The translations under genes and the position numbers were made by a program. Shown here one piece after another: positions 1-11,333 of a stretch of 64,000 nucleotides of DNA. The DNA is from Antedon mediterranea (lineage: Eukaryota > Echinodermata > Crinoidea > Comatulida > Antedonidae), in assembly GCF_964355755.1 (NCBI RefSeq), contig NC_092673.1, positions 19,103,001 to 19,167,000 of the forward strand, written 5' to 3'. The notes beneath the pieces are model-generated. The model did no database searches, was not told the DNA's origin, and saw only the letters and a list, made by a program, of their open reading frames with translations. Within the stretch, counting starts at the first letter, position 1; each line of letters begins with the position of its first letter.

Positions 1-240
1 GCTAAAAAGATCAGGGAAGAGTGGTAACTTAACAATATATTTTGTCTGGCCTAATTAATTATTTCAACTTGTAAACCAAAACCACAATATGTTTCTTTTG
101 TATCCATTATTAATGAACTTTACTATTTAATCTCAATAACAGTAGTATGGTGATTGAGTGAAAGCTAAGAAAAAAACGTTTTGGGGGCTTCAAAGTCATA
201 CTAAAGACTTTTGGGCTCCACAGATCTCTTATAATAGGCC

Positions 241-373
241 TAATTTGTTATCTCACATTTGATCTGGACTGGTCCAGGGGGCTATAGACAGTCATATTAA
301 AGACTGTAGGTAATTTGTTATCTCACATTTAATCTGGTCTGGTCCAGGGGGCTATACAGTCATATTAAAGACA
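241..373. repeat. Two-copy direct repeat, about 70 bp
   Basis: TTTGTTATCTCACATTT, then TCTGG and GGTCCAGGGGGCTATA occur twice in tandem, with small differences. No coding content is seen. Confidence 0.8.
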
Positions 374-680
374 TCAGCAAACATTTATTATCTTAATTCT
401 GCAAGATGGCTTCCGTAGCACGAAAATCGTCTATTGGTTTAAGTTTCTCTGATCGTCTTATTACTATTACTAGACCTAACTAGTAGGCTAGGCCTAGTTA
501 CTAGTATTATGGGCGTAGGCCTAGCGCCGTATTGGCTGTCTGTGTAGGCTAGGCCTAGCTTGGCTAAATAAAAAAGTCTAGGTCTAGGCCCTTCTTAAGA
601 AAGCCCTGCCATTAAAACAATAGGATCAGGTGCCGTTTTCGGCCACCTCGACTTGTATGGACTATACCATTATAAAAAGA
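374..680. other. GGCCTA-rich spacer
   Basis: Repeated short motifs such as TAGGCCTAG and CTAGGCCTAG. These self-complementary hexamer-like motifs recur over the whole window (for example near 2120, 2200, 41850 and 43980). No gene is seen. Confidence 0.6.
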
Positions 681-1300
681 TTTACATTTAACATTAACTG
701 TATCCGGTAATCAGTAAAAAACAATTAAACACATAATTACGTCAATGAATCTGTTACCATTTTGTTTAACTACGGTATCTATATTCGTTTCATTTATTTA
801 CATTTAACATTAAATGTAAATGTATCAGGTAATCAGTAAAACCATAGAGATATTATAGTATCTCTATGGTAAAACAAATAAACATATAATTACGTCAATG
901 AATCTGTTACCATTATGATTTTGTTTCTGTATCTACATTCGTTTCATTTATTTACACTTAACATTTAATGTAAATGTATCAGGTGATCAGTAAAACAAAC
1001 AAAAAACATATAATTATGTCAATAAATCTTCAATTATGCTCGTCCGATTGTGATATTTAGTTTAGTTGTTTTGTAGTTTAACATATTTTAAATTTAATTA
1101 ATTGTATTGTTTGTAGTATTTAAGATGTTTTAATTCCGATTGTACTGTAGTTTTTAATATGTTTTGATTTTGATTGTACTGTAGTATTTAGTTTAGTTGT
1201 ATTGTAGTTTAACATGTTTTAATTCTGGTTGTATGTATGTATATACTGTAGTGTTTAGTTTAGTTTGTATATACTGTAGTAAGTAAGTATAGGCCTAGGC
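681..1300. repeat. Degenerate tandem repeats
   Basis: Three imperfect copies (to about 1040) of a unit with ACATTTAACATTA, TCAGGTAATCAGTAAAA and AATTACGTCAATGAATCTG. They are followed by degenerate repeats of TAGTTTAGTTGTATTGTAG up to about 1290. A hairpin at 841-870 (12-nt arms ACCATAGAGATA) interrupts the second copy. Confidence 0.7.
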
Positions 1301-1938
1301 CCCGGGGGGGGGGGGGAGGGGGGTCACTTGTATATAAACCAAACAAGGGGGTGCCGCAGCCACTTCAAGACATGAGGCACTTGCGCTACCTGTTTTACTG
1401 AAAAATACTACGGACTTAAACTACCATTTACCAAAATCAAGGCCACGCCAAAGATGGCGCAATATTTGTACTGGTTCCCAGCATGATCTGCGCATGGCCA
1501 AAGAGACCTCCACCGTTCATGGCAAATTTTGACGCGTTTGCGGTAGTGCACACCACCGATGATCAAGAGTGGTCACAGTTGAATGATTTTGTCCTAGGCC
1601 AGCTATGTTTCGTGTTATACTGATGATGCGAAAACTCTCGGGGAAAACTCTATTAAAAGGTATTTAGCGATGGGCTCCTCGATGGGCTTATATAGCCGGG
1701 CTTATAGCATCCAGTAAGCTAAAATTCCTGCAAAATTTGGCGATAAATCGTGAAATTTTGACACGGGTGGGCGACCAGGGACTTAAACTACTAATTTCAC
1801 CCTGTCATTTCCCACACTTGTGCTACCAACTCCCAATATTTGTGCTACCAGGCCCTCGAAAATATACCCGTAAATGCGGCACCTCCCTCCGTATGGAAAT
1901 ATTTAAGAGTGACCCCCCGGGGGCCTAGGCCTAGGCCC
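1288..1938. mobile_element. Candidate element with GC-rich inverted ends
   Basis: The left end reads CCTAGGCCCCGGGG, then a poly-G tract and GGGGGGTCACT. The right end reads AGTGACCCCCCGGGGGCC, then CTAGGCCTAGG. The two ends are inverted copies about 650 bp apart. The inside has a higher GC content than its surroundings and no convincing coding frame. It could be a non-autonomous DNA transposon. No target duplication was identified. Confidence 0.45.
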
Positions 1939-2310
1939 TAGTTATAATACTTTTTATTTAATAAAAAACGATATTTAAAAGCAATTTTAAACCCAGAATC
2001 CCCCTTTAAAACATCTTCATCCATCCATGTGTTATGTTCGTCTTAGGACCAATCACAATGCAGTTGATATGTTCTTTAACGACATGTTGTGGAGACTCCC
2101 TCAGCTTTCTACTCTAGCCTAGGCCTAGGCCCACTAAAAAGCCTTTTTTGATAGCTAGAGGTAGGGCCTGCCCCAGCTACTTAGAACTAGCCTAGCTAGG
2201 CCTATCTAGGCTGATATAATATAGTACTAAGTAGGCAGGCCTAGGATACAGTATATACCGTATACCGTATATGATATGGTATATGATAATATTATGAAAC
2301 AAAAACTTAC

Positions 2311-2336
2311 TTCTTGTGTTTGACATTCTTCGACAT
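2311..2336 (-). CDS. Candidate first coding exon of an unknown gene
   Basis: ATG in a good context followed by codons MSKNVKHK and two further bases, then a perfect GTAAGT donor on the minus strand. Later exons would lie below 2311 or outside the window; none was recognised. The lysine-rich start does not identify a family. This may be the start of a neighbouring gene running off the left edge, or chance. Confidence 0.25.
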
Positions 2337-2971
2337 GTTGTGAGTGGTTTGTTGGTGGTGGGTGAATAAACTTTTATTTTTTATAGAGGGCGCAACCACT
2401 ATTTTTCTACGTAACATTATATGTGTAATTATCGAAGAACTTTATTACTCTCTGGATTGGTGGAATGGATATTTTGTATAATATACGATGAATAGCAAAG
2501 CACGTACATTTTGATACAGTATAATGATCACCTCGATGTTAAAATCTCCCCCTTCCAAACAAACACACAATCCTTACAAACAAAAAAAAGCTTTTCATTC
2601 ATTAGTATTTATTATAAAAATATGAATATAAACATTAAAACACAGCAGCATAAATACTTAATTGAGTTTTAATTTACAAAATTGAATTAAAAGTGAAAAA
2701 TATCAAAATATAAAACATTTCATTTTCAACAAATAGGTATTAGAAAATTCATTCATATAAAAAACATAATTCAGTTCTGTACAAAAAAATGTACAATTTA
2801 TTCAATTCATTATATTTAAACACCGTTCTGTACTTCCGTTTACCTGGTCTCATTTGCATAATATGCACATGTTAGTTATTTATAATTAATGTAAATATGT
2901 TCAAAATTACAACAAAAAAACAGAACAAACACATATGTGTTTGTCATGTTTTGTTTTTGTAATTTTACAAA
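2337..2971. other. AT-rich spacer
   Basis: A/T-rich sequence with no gene, repeat array or RNA recognised. The 2346-2400 part could be promoter sequence for the candidate exon at 2336, but no TATA or initiator motif stands out. Confidence 0.5.
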
Positions 2972-4753
2972 CTTAGAAAAGAAAGAACAAAATATTAATG
3001 TTAATTGACTTATTCTATTTATTGTTAGGCCTAGTACAGTAGGCCGCACTTTAATTAAGAGAGAACAAAATATTAATGTGAATTGACTTATTATATTTAT
3101 TGTTAGGCCTATTAAGTACAGTAGGCCACACTTTAAATAAGAGAGAACAAAATATTAATGTGAATTGACTTATTATATTTATTATAGGCCTATTTAGTAC
3201 AGTAGGCCAAACTTTAACCAAGAGAGAACAAAATAGTAATGTGAATTGACTTATTATATTTATTATAGGCCTATTAAGTACAGTAGGCCACACTTTAACC
3301 AAGAGAGAACAAAATAGTAATGTGAATTGACTTATTATATTTATTGTTAGGCCTATTAAGTACAGTTGGCCAAACTTTAACCAAGAGAGAACAAAATATT
3401 AATGTGAATTGACTTATTATATTTATTGTTAGGCCTATTAAGTACAGTTGGCCAAACTTTAACTAAGAGAGAACAAAATATTAATGTGAATTGACTTATT
3501 ATATTTATTATAGGCCTATTTAGTACAGTAGGCCAAACTTTAACTAAGAGAGAACAAAATATTAATGTGAATTGACTTATTATATTTATTATAGGCCTAT
3601 TTAGTACAGTAGGCCAAACTTTAACCAAGAGAGAACAAAATAGTAATGTGAATTGACTTATTATATTTATTATAGGCCTATTAAGTACAGTTGGCCAAAC
3701 TTTAACCAAGAGAGAACAAAATATTAATGTGAATTGACTTATTATATTTATTATAGGCCTATTAAGTACAGTTGGCCAAACTTTAACCAAGAGAGAACAA
3801 AATAGTAATGTGAATTGACTTATTATATTTATTATAGGCCTATTAAGTACAGTTGGCCAAACTTTAACCAAGAGAGAACAAAATATTAATGTGAATTGAC
3901 TTATTATATTTATTATAGGCCTATTTAGTACAGTAGGCCAAACTTTAACCAAGAGAGAACAAAATAGTAATGTGAATTGACTTATTATATTTATTATAGG
4001 CCTATTTAGTACAGTAGGCCAAACTTTAACCAAGAGAGAACAAAATATTAATGTGAATTGACTTATTATATTTATTATAGGCCTATTTAGTACAGTAGGC
4101 CAAACTTTAACCAAGAGAGAACAAAATAGTAATGTGAATTGACTTATTATATTTATTATAGGCCTATTAAGTACAGTTGGCCAAACTTTAACCAAGAGAG
4201 AACAAAATATTAATGTGAATTGACTTATTATATTTATTATAGGCCTATTAAGTACAGTTGGCCAAACTTTAACTAAGAGAGAACAAAATATTAATGTGAA
4301 TTGACTTATTATATTTATTATAGGCCTATTTAGTACAGTAGGCCAAACTTTAACTAAGAGAGAACAAAATATTAATGTGAATTGACTTATTATATTTATT
4401 ATAGGCCTATTAAGTACAGTTGGCCAAACTTTAACCAAGAGAGAACAAAATATTAATGTGAATTGACTTATTATATTTATTGTTAGGCCTATTAAGTACA
4501 GTAAGCCAAACTTTAACTAAGAGAGAACAAAATATTAATGTGAATTGACTTATTATATTTATTGTTAGGCCTATTAAGTACAGTTGGCCAAACTTTAACC
4601 AAGAGAGAACAAAATAGTAATGTTAATTGACTTATTATATTTATTATAGGCCTATTAAGTACAGTAGGCCAAACTTTAACCAAGAGAGAACAAAATAGTA
4701 ATGTTAATTGACTTATTATATTTATTATAGGCCTATTTAGTACAGTAGGCCAA
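2972..4753. repeat. 81-bp satellite, about 22 copies
   Basis: The unit holds AGAGAGAACAAAATATTAAT, then TTGACTTATTATATTTATT, TAGGCCTATTAAGTACAG and TTGGCCAAACTTTAACC. The unit is a multiple of three and lacks stops on the minus strand in one phase. It therefore gives long frames repeating VKVWPTVLNRPIINIIS, which I regard as artefacts. The outermost copies are the most divergent. Confidence 0.95.
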
Positions 4754-4881
4754 ACCAAAAAGCAGCATGAAGGATGACAACATTGATATTGCAAAATATG
4801 AATTAAAAAGGGTGACAGTTAACACAGACTGACAATTGCACATCACTAATATAATAACATCATTATCAATTTGGTCATTTT

Positions 4882-6260
4882 TTGTAAAAATTCCTGTACT
4901 ATAAATACAGTGATTCCTACAGCTTTTAGATTTATCCACAACAAATTGTGTTGTTAAAATCCCTGTACTATAAATACAGTGATTCCTACAGCTTTTAGAT
5001 TTATCCACAACAAATTGTGTTGTTAAAATCCCTGTACTATAAATACAGTGATTCCTACAGCTTTTAGATTTATCCACAACAAATTGTGTTGTTAAAATCC
5101 CTGTACTATAAATACAGTGATTCCTACAGCTTTTGGATTTATTCACAACAAATTGTGTTGTTAAAATCCCTGTACTACAAATACAGGGATTCCTACAGCT
5201 TTTAGATTTATCCACAACAAATTGTGTTGTTAAAATCCCTGTACTATAAATACAGGGATTCCTACAGCTTTTAGATTTATCCACAACAAATTGTGTTGTT
5301 AAAATCCCTGTACTATAAATACAGTGATTTCTACAGCTTTTGGATTTATCCACAACAAATTGTGTTGTTAAAATCCCTGTACTATAAATACAGGGATTCC
5401 TACAGCTTTTAGATTTATCCACAACAAATTGTGTTGTTAAAATCCCTGTACTATAATACAGTGATTTCTACAGCTTTTAGATTTATCCACAACAATTGTG
5501 TTGTTAAAATCCCTGTACTATAAATACAGTGATTCCTACAGCTTTTAGATTTATCCACAACAAATTGTGTTGTTAAAATCCCTGTTCTATAAATACAATG
5601 ATTCCTACAGCTTTTAGATTTATCCACAACAAATTGTGTTGTTAAAATCCCTGTACTATAAATACAGTGATTCCTACAGCTTTTAGATTTATCCACAACA
5701 AATTGTGTTGTTAAAATCCCTGTACTATAAATACAGTGATTCCTACAGCTTTTGGATTTATTCACAACAAATTGTGTTGTTAAAATCCCTGTACTATAAA
5801 TACAGTGATTCCTACAGCTTTTGGATTTATTCACAACAAATTGTGTTGTTAAAATCCCTGTACTATAATACAGTGATTTCTACAGCTTTTAGATTTATCC
5901 ACAACAAATTGTGTTGTTAAAATCCCTGTACTATAAATACAGTGATTCCTACAGCTTTTGGATTTATCCACAACAAATTGTGTTGTTAAAATCCATGTAC
6001 TATAAATACAGGGATTCCTACAGCTTTTAGATTTATCCACAACAAATTGTGTTGTTAAAATCCCTGTACTATAAATACAGTGATTCCTACAGCTTTTAGA
6101 TTTATCCACAACAAATTGTGTTGTTAAAATTCCTGTACTATAAATACAGTGATTCCTACAGCTTTTGGATTTATCCACAACAAATTGTGTTGTTAAAATC
6201 CCTGTACTATAAATACAGTGATTCCTACAGCTTTTGGATTTATCCACAACAAATTGTGTG
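4882..6260. repeat. 69-bp satellite, about 20 copies
   Basis: The unit holds CCTGTACTATAAATACAG, then TTCCTACAGCTTTTAGATTT and ATCCACAACAAATTGTGTTG. Two short inverted repeats per unit (CTGTA...TACAG and CAACA...TGTTG) could form hairpins. Two copies have lost one or two bases, shifting the periodicity. The minus-strand frame DKSKSCRNHCIYSTGILTT is a by-product of a unit length divisible by three. Confidence 0.95.
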
Positions 6261-6739
6261 GAAAATGTTGTTGTCTTGGTTACAATACACTTAGATTGTC
6301 ATGGGTCTAAATTATTACAGGATTTCTTGATTTAAAATACAATTTAGCATCATTAATCATAACTACCGCATTATTAATACAAAAAAATAGCAACATTATT
6401 ATCATCAGTATCATTATATCAAACACCCATTTGCTTCCCTCATACCCCATCGCGTCCTCTTATTAATTTGAATTTTCTTCATTTATCAAATTTTTATTTT
6501 ACTTTAACATGTTTATAGCTGCAGGGGCATCTCTAATTTTCCATCCAACTAAATATTGTATCAATATTAAAAAAAACCCACTTTTTGTTCCCATATCCTA
6601 CCAATCAAAATGTGTATGCTAATTATGTAACAGATATCTAAACTGTAATCATACAATACTATTTGAAAATGGACAGACAGACATGCTTACTATTTTTATA
6701 AGATTAATTGGTTTTCAATATGAAATGACAAAATAAATG
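6261..6739. other. AT-rich spacer
   Basis: No gene, RNA or repeat recognised between the 69-bp and 62-bp satellites. Confidence 0.5.
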
Positions 6740-7232
6740 AGTAGAATTGACAACTGAGTTACAGCTTCAATATGTTGACAACTGTCTACTACAGCATTGA
6801 GTACACAATTGACAACTGAGTTACAGCTTCAATATGTTGACAACTGTCTACTACAGCATTGAGTACACAATTGACAACTGAGTTACAGCTTCAATATGTT
6901 GACAACTGTCTACTACAGCATTGAGTAGACAATTGACAACTGAGTTACAGCTTCAATATGTTGACAACTGTCTACTACAGCATTGAGTACACAATTGACA
7001 ACTGAGTTACAGCTTCAATATGTTGACAACTGTCTACTACAGCATTGAGTACACAATTGACAACTGAGTTACAGCTTCAATATGTTGACAACTGTCTACT
7101 ACAGCATTGTGTACACAATTGACAACTGAGTTACAGCTTCAATATGTTGACAACTGTCTACTACAGCATTGAGTGCACAATTGACAACTGAGTTACAGCT
7201 TCTATATGTTGACAACTGTTTACTACAGGATG
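6740..7232. repeat. 62-bp satellite, eight copies
   Basis: The unit holds AATTGACAACTGAGTTACAG, then CTTCAATATGTTGACAACTG and TCTACTACAGCATTGAGTAC. Starts are at about 6745, 6807, 6869, 6931, 6993, 7055, 7117 and 7179. The copies are nearly identical, with one substitution each in a few units. Confidence 0.95.
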
Positions 7233-8765
7233 TTAAGCTTAATAAAACTAAATATCAAACATGAGTTATTATTTAAATACATAATACAGGCATTGCATTA
7301 CCTACTTTATTTCATTTAATGATTTCTTTTTTCTTTGGTCCTTTTTTGGTCAATTACACAATTTCCTTGAGGCAACTAAAAAGTCTAATTTTATTTTTTT
7401 ATTCTTTTTATAAAATCAATAATAGAATTTGGAATGGTAATAAACTGAAATTTGTAAAGTTCTTTTTTAAGAAAGCTGTATTTTACAAAAATTCTTAAAT
7501 CAATGTTGTCGTTTCATCTGACAAGCATGGCTGAATTTCTTGAGGGGAAAATAATTTTTTTGTTTATTTGGTTTTTTATAAAAAGAGGGGTGGTGGTAGC
7601 GGATTGTAACTTTGACTCCGATGGCAATAACTCCCTGGATCTTTAGTCATTTGTCATTGTGTCAAAACTCCCATAGGCTTTCATATCTTTATAATTTCAC
7701 ATCTATCTTCAATATTATCCATACAATGCCTTTAAAATGTATGAAATCTACTGTTAGATTGGTGAAGAGTGTACTGTTTTTCATCTGTTGCATTTTTTGA
7801 CTGAGTAAGAGACCTGGTCACTATGTACACACCAGATACTGCAGCCACCAACAGCAGTTAATCCATCATATATACAGTAACTACCAACCAGTAATCTAAA
7901 AGAGAAAAATGTTTCATAAATCCTCATCTTTTTAGAAATATTCTTGAGTGCTTTCATTTAAAGTTGTTTTAAAATACTGCAAATGACTACAACAAAAAGC
8001 ATTTTATAGGTTTTGTAGGAAAAAAGACAAATGATTTCTTACATTTTGAAACTACATTAGTCTTTGAATAGAAAAACAATGCAATGACTTTAGAAACAAA
8101 TTCAAATTTAAAGTTTAATACTATACCTTATAACAACTTGCAACGTCTCTTTTTCTTTCGACTAGAAATAACAAGGTACAATTAAATAATTAAAATTCTA
8201 ATAAAGTATTAAAATTGTTGTTTCTTTCAACTTGATTGTTTTCAAACAATCGTGTTGAAATCGAATAACGTAGACTAGAAAACAGGCTTTAGTTGATTAT
8301 CACCAGCCCTGTAGTGACCTTGACGAGAGCCACTAGACAGTATTTACTTATGCTTTTGGTAATCCTGTCGGCCTTTGTGGGGAGGCAGAGTATAATGTTT
8401 TTCTTTTTTATTGATTTTGTTTTCTTTTAATTGTTTTTTATACATTTTATATGGCAAAATATATGAAATGAAAATAAAAGTTTAATGTATTCTGTAAATC
8501 ACACACAAAGTGCCAATTTATTAACAAAATTAATTTGATCAAATAACAGTACATATGTGGAAAATACTTACCCGCCATGATGCATACCTGAAATAACAAC
8601 AAAGTAAGCTCATTAAGTAATAGATATGGTGAGAAATAATTAAACAATTAAACACCCTAACCCTTAATAAAGTATGAACACAGTTAAACCTAAAACATTT
8701 AATAGTATGTTAAAATTAAATAAATTTGATTAAATAAAAAATAAATAGTTTGGATGTTTGTTGAT
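7233..8765. other. Spacer without recognised gene
   Basis: AT-rich, with several short frames but no family recognised. A possible tiny exon with a start codon at 8572-8587 (minus strand) is discussed among the rejected items. Confidence 0.4.
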
Positions 8766-9117
8766 TTAAAGATGTATTGTCCCCCTGAAAATATTTTTTT
8801 TAAATTTTTGTTGTTGAATATGCCATTTTAATGTCACTAATAGTTATTGACTTTGACCAAAAATTGGATCGAAAACAAAATTATTTACCTGAAAAAACTG
8901 GAAGTTAAAGCAAAAAATGGTCAAATTGGCTGCCAGCCAATGGATTTTTGGTTGAATTTAACCATTTATCATGTTATTTTATAAGTGAAAACATTATTTT
9001 TTCCCGTTTTTTTTCTTCGGAAGTGATTTACTTTTTTAAAACTACATAATAACCTATTCAAAGTCTGATTTAATTAATCTTCATTTTTCATGTTTTTGGG
9101 GGACAATACGTCTTTAA
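8766..9117. mobile_element. MITE family M1, copy 1 (most intact)
   Basis: The 5' end TTAAAGATGTATTGTCCCCC and the 3' end GGGGGACAATACGTCTTTAA are inverted copies, about 350 bp apart. There is no coding capacity. The inner part has GCCAGCCAATGG and CAAAGTCTGATTTAATTAAT, which identify further copies at 17880, 19242, 38205, 41399 and 56497. The ends fit a TTAA or TA target, but the superfamily cannot be decided. Confidence 0.85.
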
Positions 9118-9560
9118 GTATATGCTATACGATAACTGCTGACTATTACATAGAAACATTCATATAAACTTTAAACGAACATTTGTGATAACATTTTGGA
9201 AAGTTTAATTATCTAAGCTGATATTGTGTGAACAATAAGCAACAAACAGGATTAATGTATAATGTCTACCTGAAAAAGAAATGAATGGAATAGATTTGGA
9301 GAAAGTCAAAGAAAAACTTTATTTATTTATTTATTTTAAGGTTGCCTGATAAATATAGATTTTAATCAATTTAGATTACACCCTACATAAACAACTACAA
9401 TCACTTAGCATAGAATGGTAATAAAGATTTCTAGTCTATTTTAATATTGTATACAAAAACTCCTGGCTAAATATCAACAATAATATATTTTTTTGCTGTA
9501 GAGTGTTGCTCTAGTGCCTTGATAGTTACCTTGACATTCACCTGTGTCAGACGAAAGACC
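9118..9560. other. Spacer
   Basis: AT-rich sequence. No feature recognised. Confidence 0.4.
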
Positions 9561-9736
9561 TGCACCTGAAGACACACCTGCACCAGAAGACACACCTGCA
9601 CCAGAAGACACACCTGCACCAGAAGACACACCTGCACCAGAAGACACACCTGCACCAGAAGACACACCTGCACCAGAAGATGCGCCTGCACCAGAAGATG
9701 CGCCTGCACCAGAAGACATACCTATACCAGAAGACA
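9561..9736. repeat. 18-bp minisatellite, about 10 copies
   Basis: The unit is CCTGCACCAGAAGACACA. The plus-strand frame would give PAPEDT repeats, but it has no flanking coding sequence or splice sites that I can defend, so I treat it as a non-coding minisatellite. Confidence 0.85.
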
Positions 9737-10695
9737 TATATACTTAAGACTTATTTAGAATAAATCTAATTATGTAGACTACTTGTTGACTTCTTGTTTG
9801 TTTTTTTTCATTCTGCGTAGGTGGATGCTTCCGTGAAAGGTCAAGGTCACAACCTACTATAAATGTTTTCTTTATATATCCTGCCAGGCCACACTTTTAA
9901 ACTGAAATTTGGCCAAAATTATCCATCATAATGTAATTCAATTTTGAACAGGCAGGGTCAAATGTCAAAATTTACAAAAAAATTATTAAAAAAAAAAGAA
10001 ATGATTAAAAAAGACTCCCTTCTTCAGCCCAATTTGAGGCAGGATTTCAACCATGGAAAATTCACATTAATTTGTTATGCAGTGCAATTAGGCCAAATTA
10101 CCTTACTGAAAAAAACAAACCACTTTTCTCAGGGAGAGATTTTAATGTGTAGGAAAATTATATTGTAGGTGGAGTTTTGCATTCTCTAGTTTCAGTAAGT
10201 TATTAATGGGATAGGCAGAAGTCACATAATCTAAACTCTAAGTTTATGAAGTGTCCGGGTGCATTAATTGGCATGGAGGTGGTGATGGGTACGCTGTCAA
10301 CCTGTGGCTTTCTTATACAACTTAATGATCCTCTTGCAATAGTAAAGATCTGAATCAGCCCCAGAGTCGGTCTTTTGACCCTCAAATGGTATGCTGGGCT
10401 TTGTAGGAATTGAGAGGCATTCACAAATTTAAAATGCAGATTATTATTATGTTCCAAAGGTTTGGGTCAATCTGATTGATAGGGATAATAGCATGGAATA
10501 CACACATACGTTTCAGTTCAGCTCATTTTCCATTGGACTCATTGAGCATATTATTGTTATTTTACTAACTTGTCATTCAATTCAGCTGAATTGCCATTTA
10601 ACCGAATGTTGGTTGATATCCTTAATCCACTATAATAGCAGACAGACAGAAAGGGACATCATAATAATTTGAATCTGCCTAAAATGTTTAATTTG
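9737..10695. other. Sequence 3' of gene 1
   Basis: This would hold the gene 1 3' UTR on its right side. ATTAAA occurs on the minus strand at 10687-10692, directly after the stop, but is too close to be convincing as a poly(A) signal. No gene is recognised. Confidence 0.4.
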
Positions 10696-11333
10696 TTACA
10701 GTACTTTTACTTGATTGTAGTGTACTACAGTATGTACTATATGTTTTAACAATGAACCATGATGATGAACTAAAACAAATAAACCAACCAACCAACCATC
10801 AATGAAAATCTTCCTAGCTTTTGTCATTCCATTTTGTTCTAAAACTTTAAGAAACTCAACCAACTTTGTGAAATCCTTATCAATGATCCCTCTATGTTCA
10901 AAGTCCATAATCATACTCCAGCTGTCTTGATATGTCTTTACCAATATATTGTTAAATAACCTGGCAAGTTTTGATACTTCATCCTTCGTAAGTTCCACTC
11001 CCAGTTGATAAACCTTCTGTCTGAAAGGTGTCAACATTGATACTACATGATCCTTAATATCTTCAGAAGGTTGATTCTCAACGTTTGACTGGAAGCCAAA
11101 TTGCTTGGTTACTGTTATTGTGTCATATAGAATAGTAAGGTTTGATGGACTCAAACTTCCTGAGGCTCTTAAATCCTGTAGCAGATCCCAAACACTACTA
11201 GCTCTTTCCACCTCTACATTCGATTTTGAAAGATGGTCTTTGTATAAAACTTTCAATATTTTGAGATATCCAAGTCCATCAAACCATGCTGCTGTATCAG
11301 TTAACAGTTGCAGGAATTCATTCTCTGAGATTT
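10696..11333 (-). CDS. Gene 1 terminal exon: two death-effector-like domains
   Basis: 638-bp exon to the stop codon at 10696. The first fold runs from ISENEFLQLLTDTAAWF to LSPSNLTILYDTI and KQFGFQ, with the DED-like pattern of a Leu-rich first helix, an LL..L...G.LS..NL..LYD core and a closing hydrophobic helix. The second starts near FRQKVYQLGVELTKDEV, contains DSWSMIMDFEHRGIID and ends at about FLKVLEQNGMTKARK. The tail after this (LVHHHGSLLKHIV) comes from CAAC-like simple sequence and may be less conserved. Gene 2 ends with the same arrangement at 51740-51241. The DED call rests on pattern only; another death-fold subfamily is possible. Confidence 0.7.

Noticed and set aside
3377-4438. 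Long minus-strand frame of 353 codons with repeated VKVWPTVLNRPIINIIS
   Set aside because: It is an 81-bp satellite read in a stop-free phase. There is no start context, no neighbouring exons and no codon bias that would support a protein.
4733-6247. Minus-strand frames repeating DKSKSCRNHCIYSTGILTT
   Set aside because: These follow from the 69-bp satellite, whose length is divisible by three. One- or two-base deletions in some units break the frame, which a real gene would not tolerate.
2972-7232. CRISPR-like arrays
   Set aside because: Whole units repeat with no constant repeat/variable spacer alternation, and the DNA is eukaryotic, so they are satellites.
8572-8587. Tiny exon with ATGGCGG between a TTTCAG acceptor and a GTAAGT donor, minus strand, with a possible second exon near 8120-8152
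   Set aside because: The splice sites look good, but no continuation with a sensible protein was found: the next candidate exon near 7900 meets stops in the required frames. It may be the start of a small gene, but the support is too weak.
9544-9747. PAPEDT repeat frame on the plus strand (and Ser/Gly/Ala frame on the minus strand)
   Set aside because: An 18-bp minisatellite is open in several frames. No splice sites or flanking coding sequence could be linked to it.
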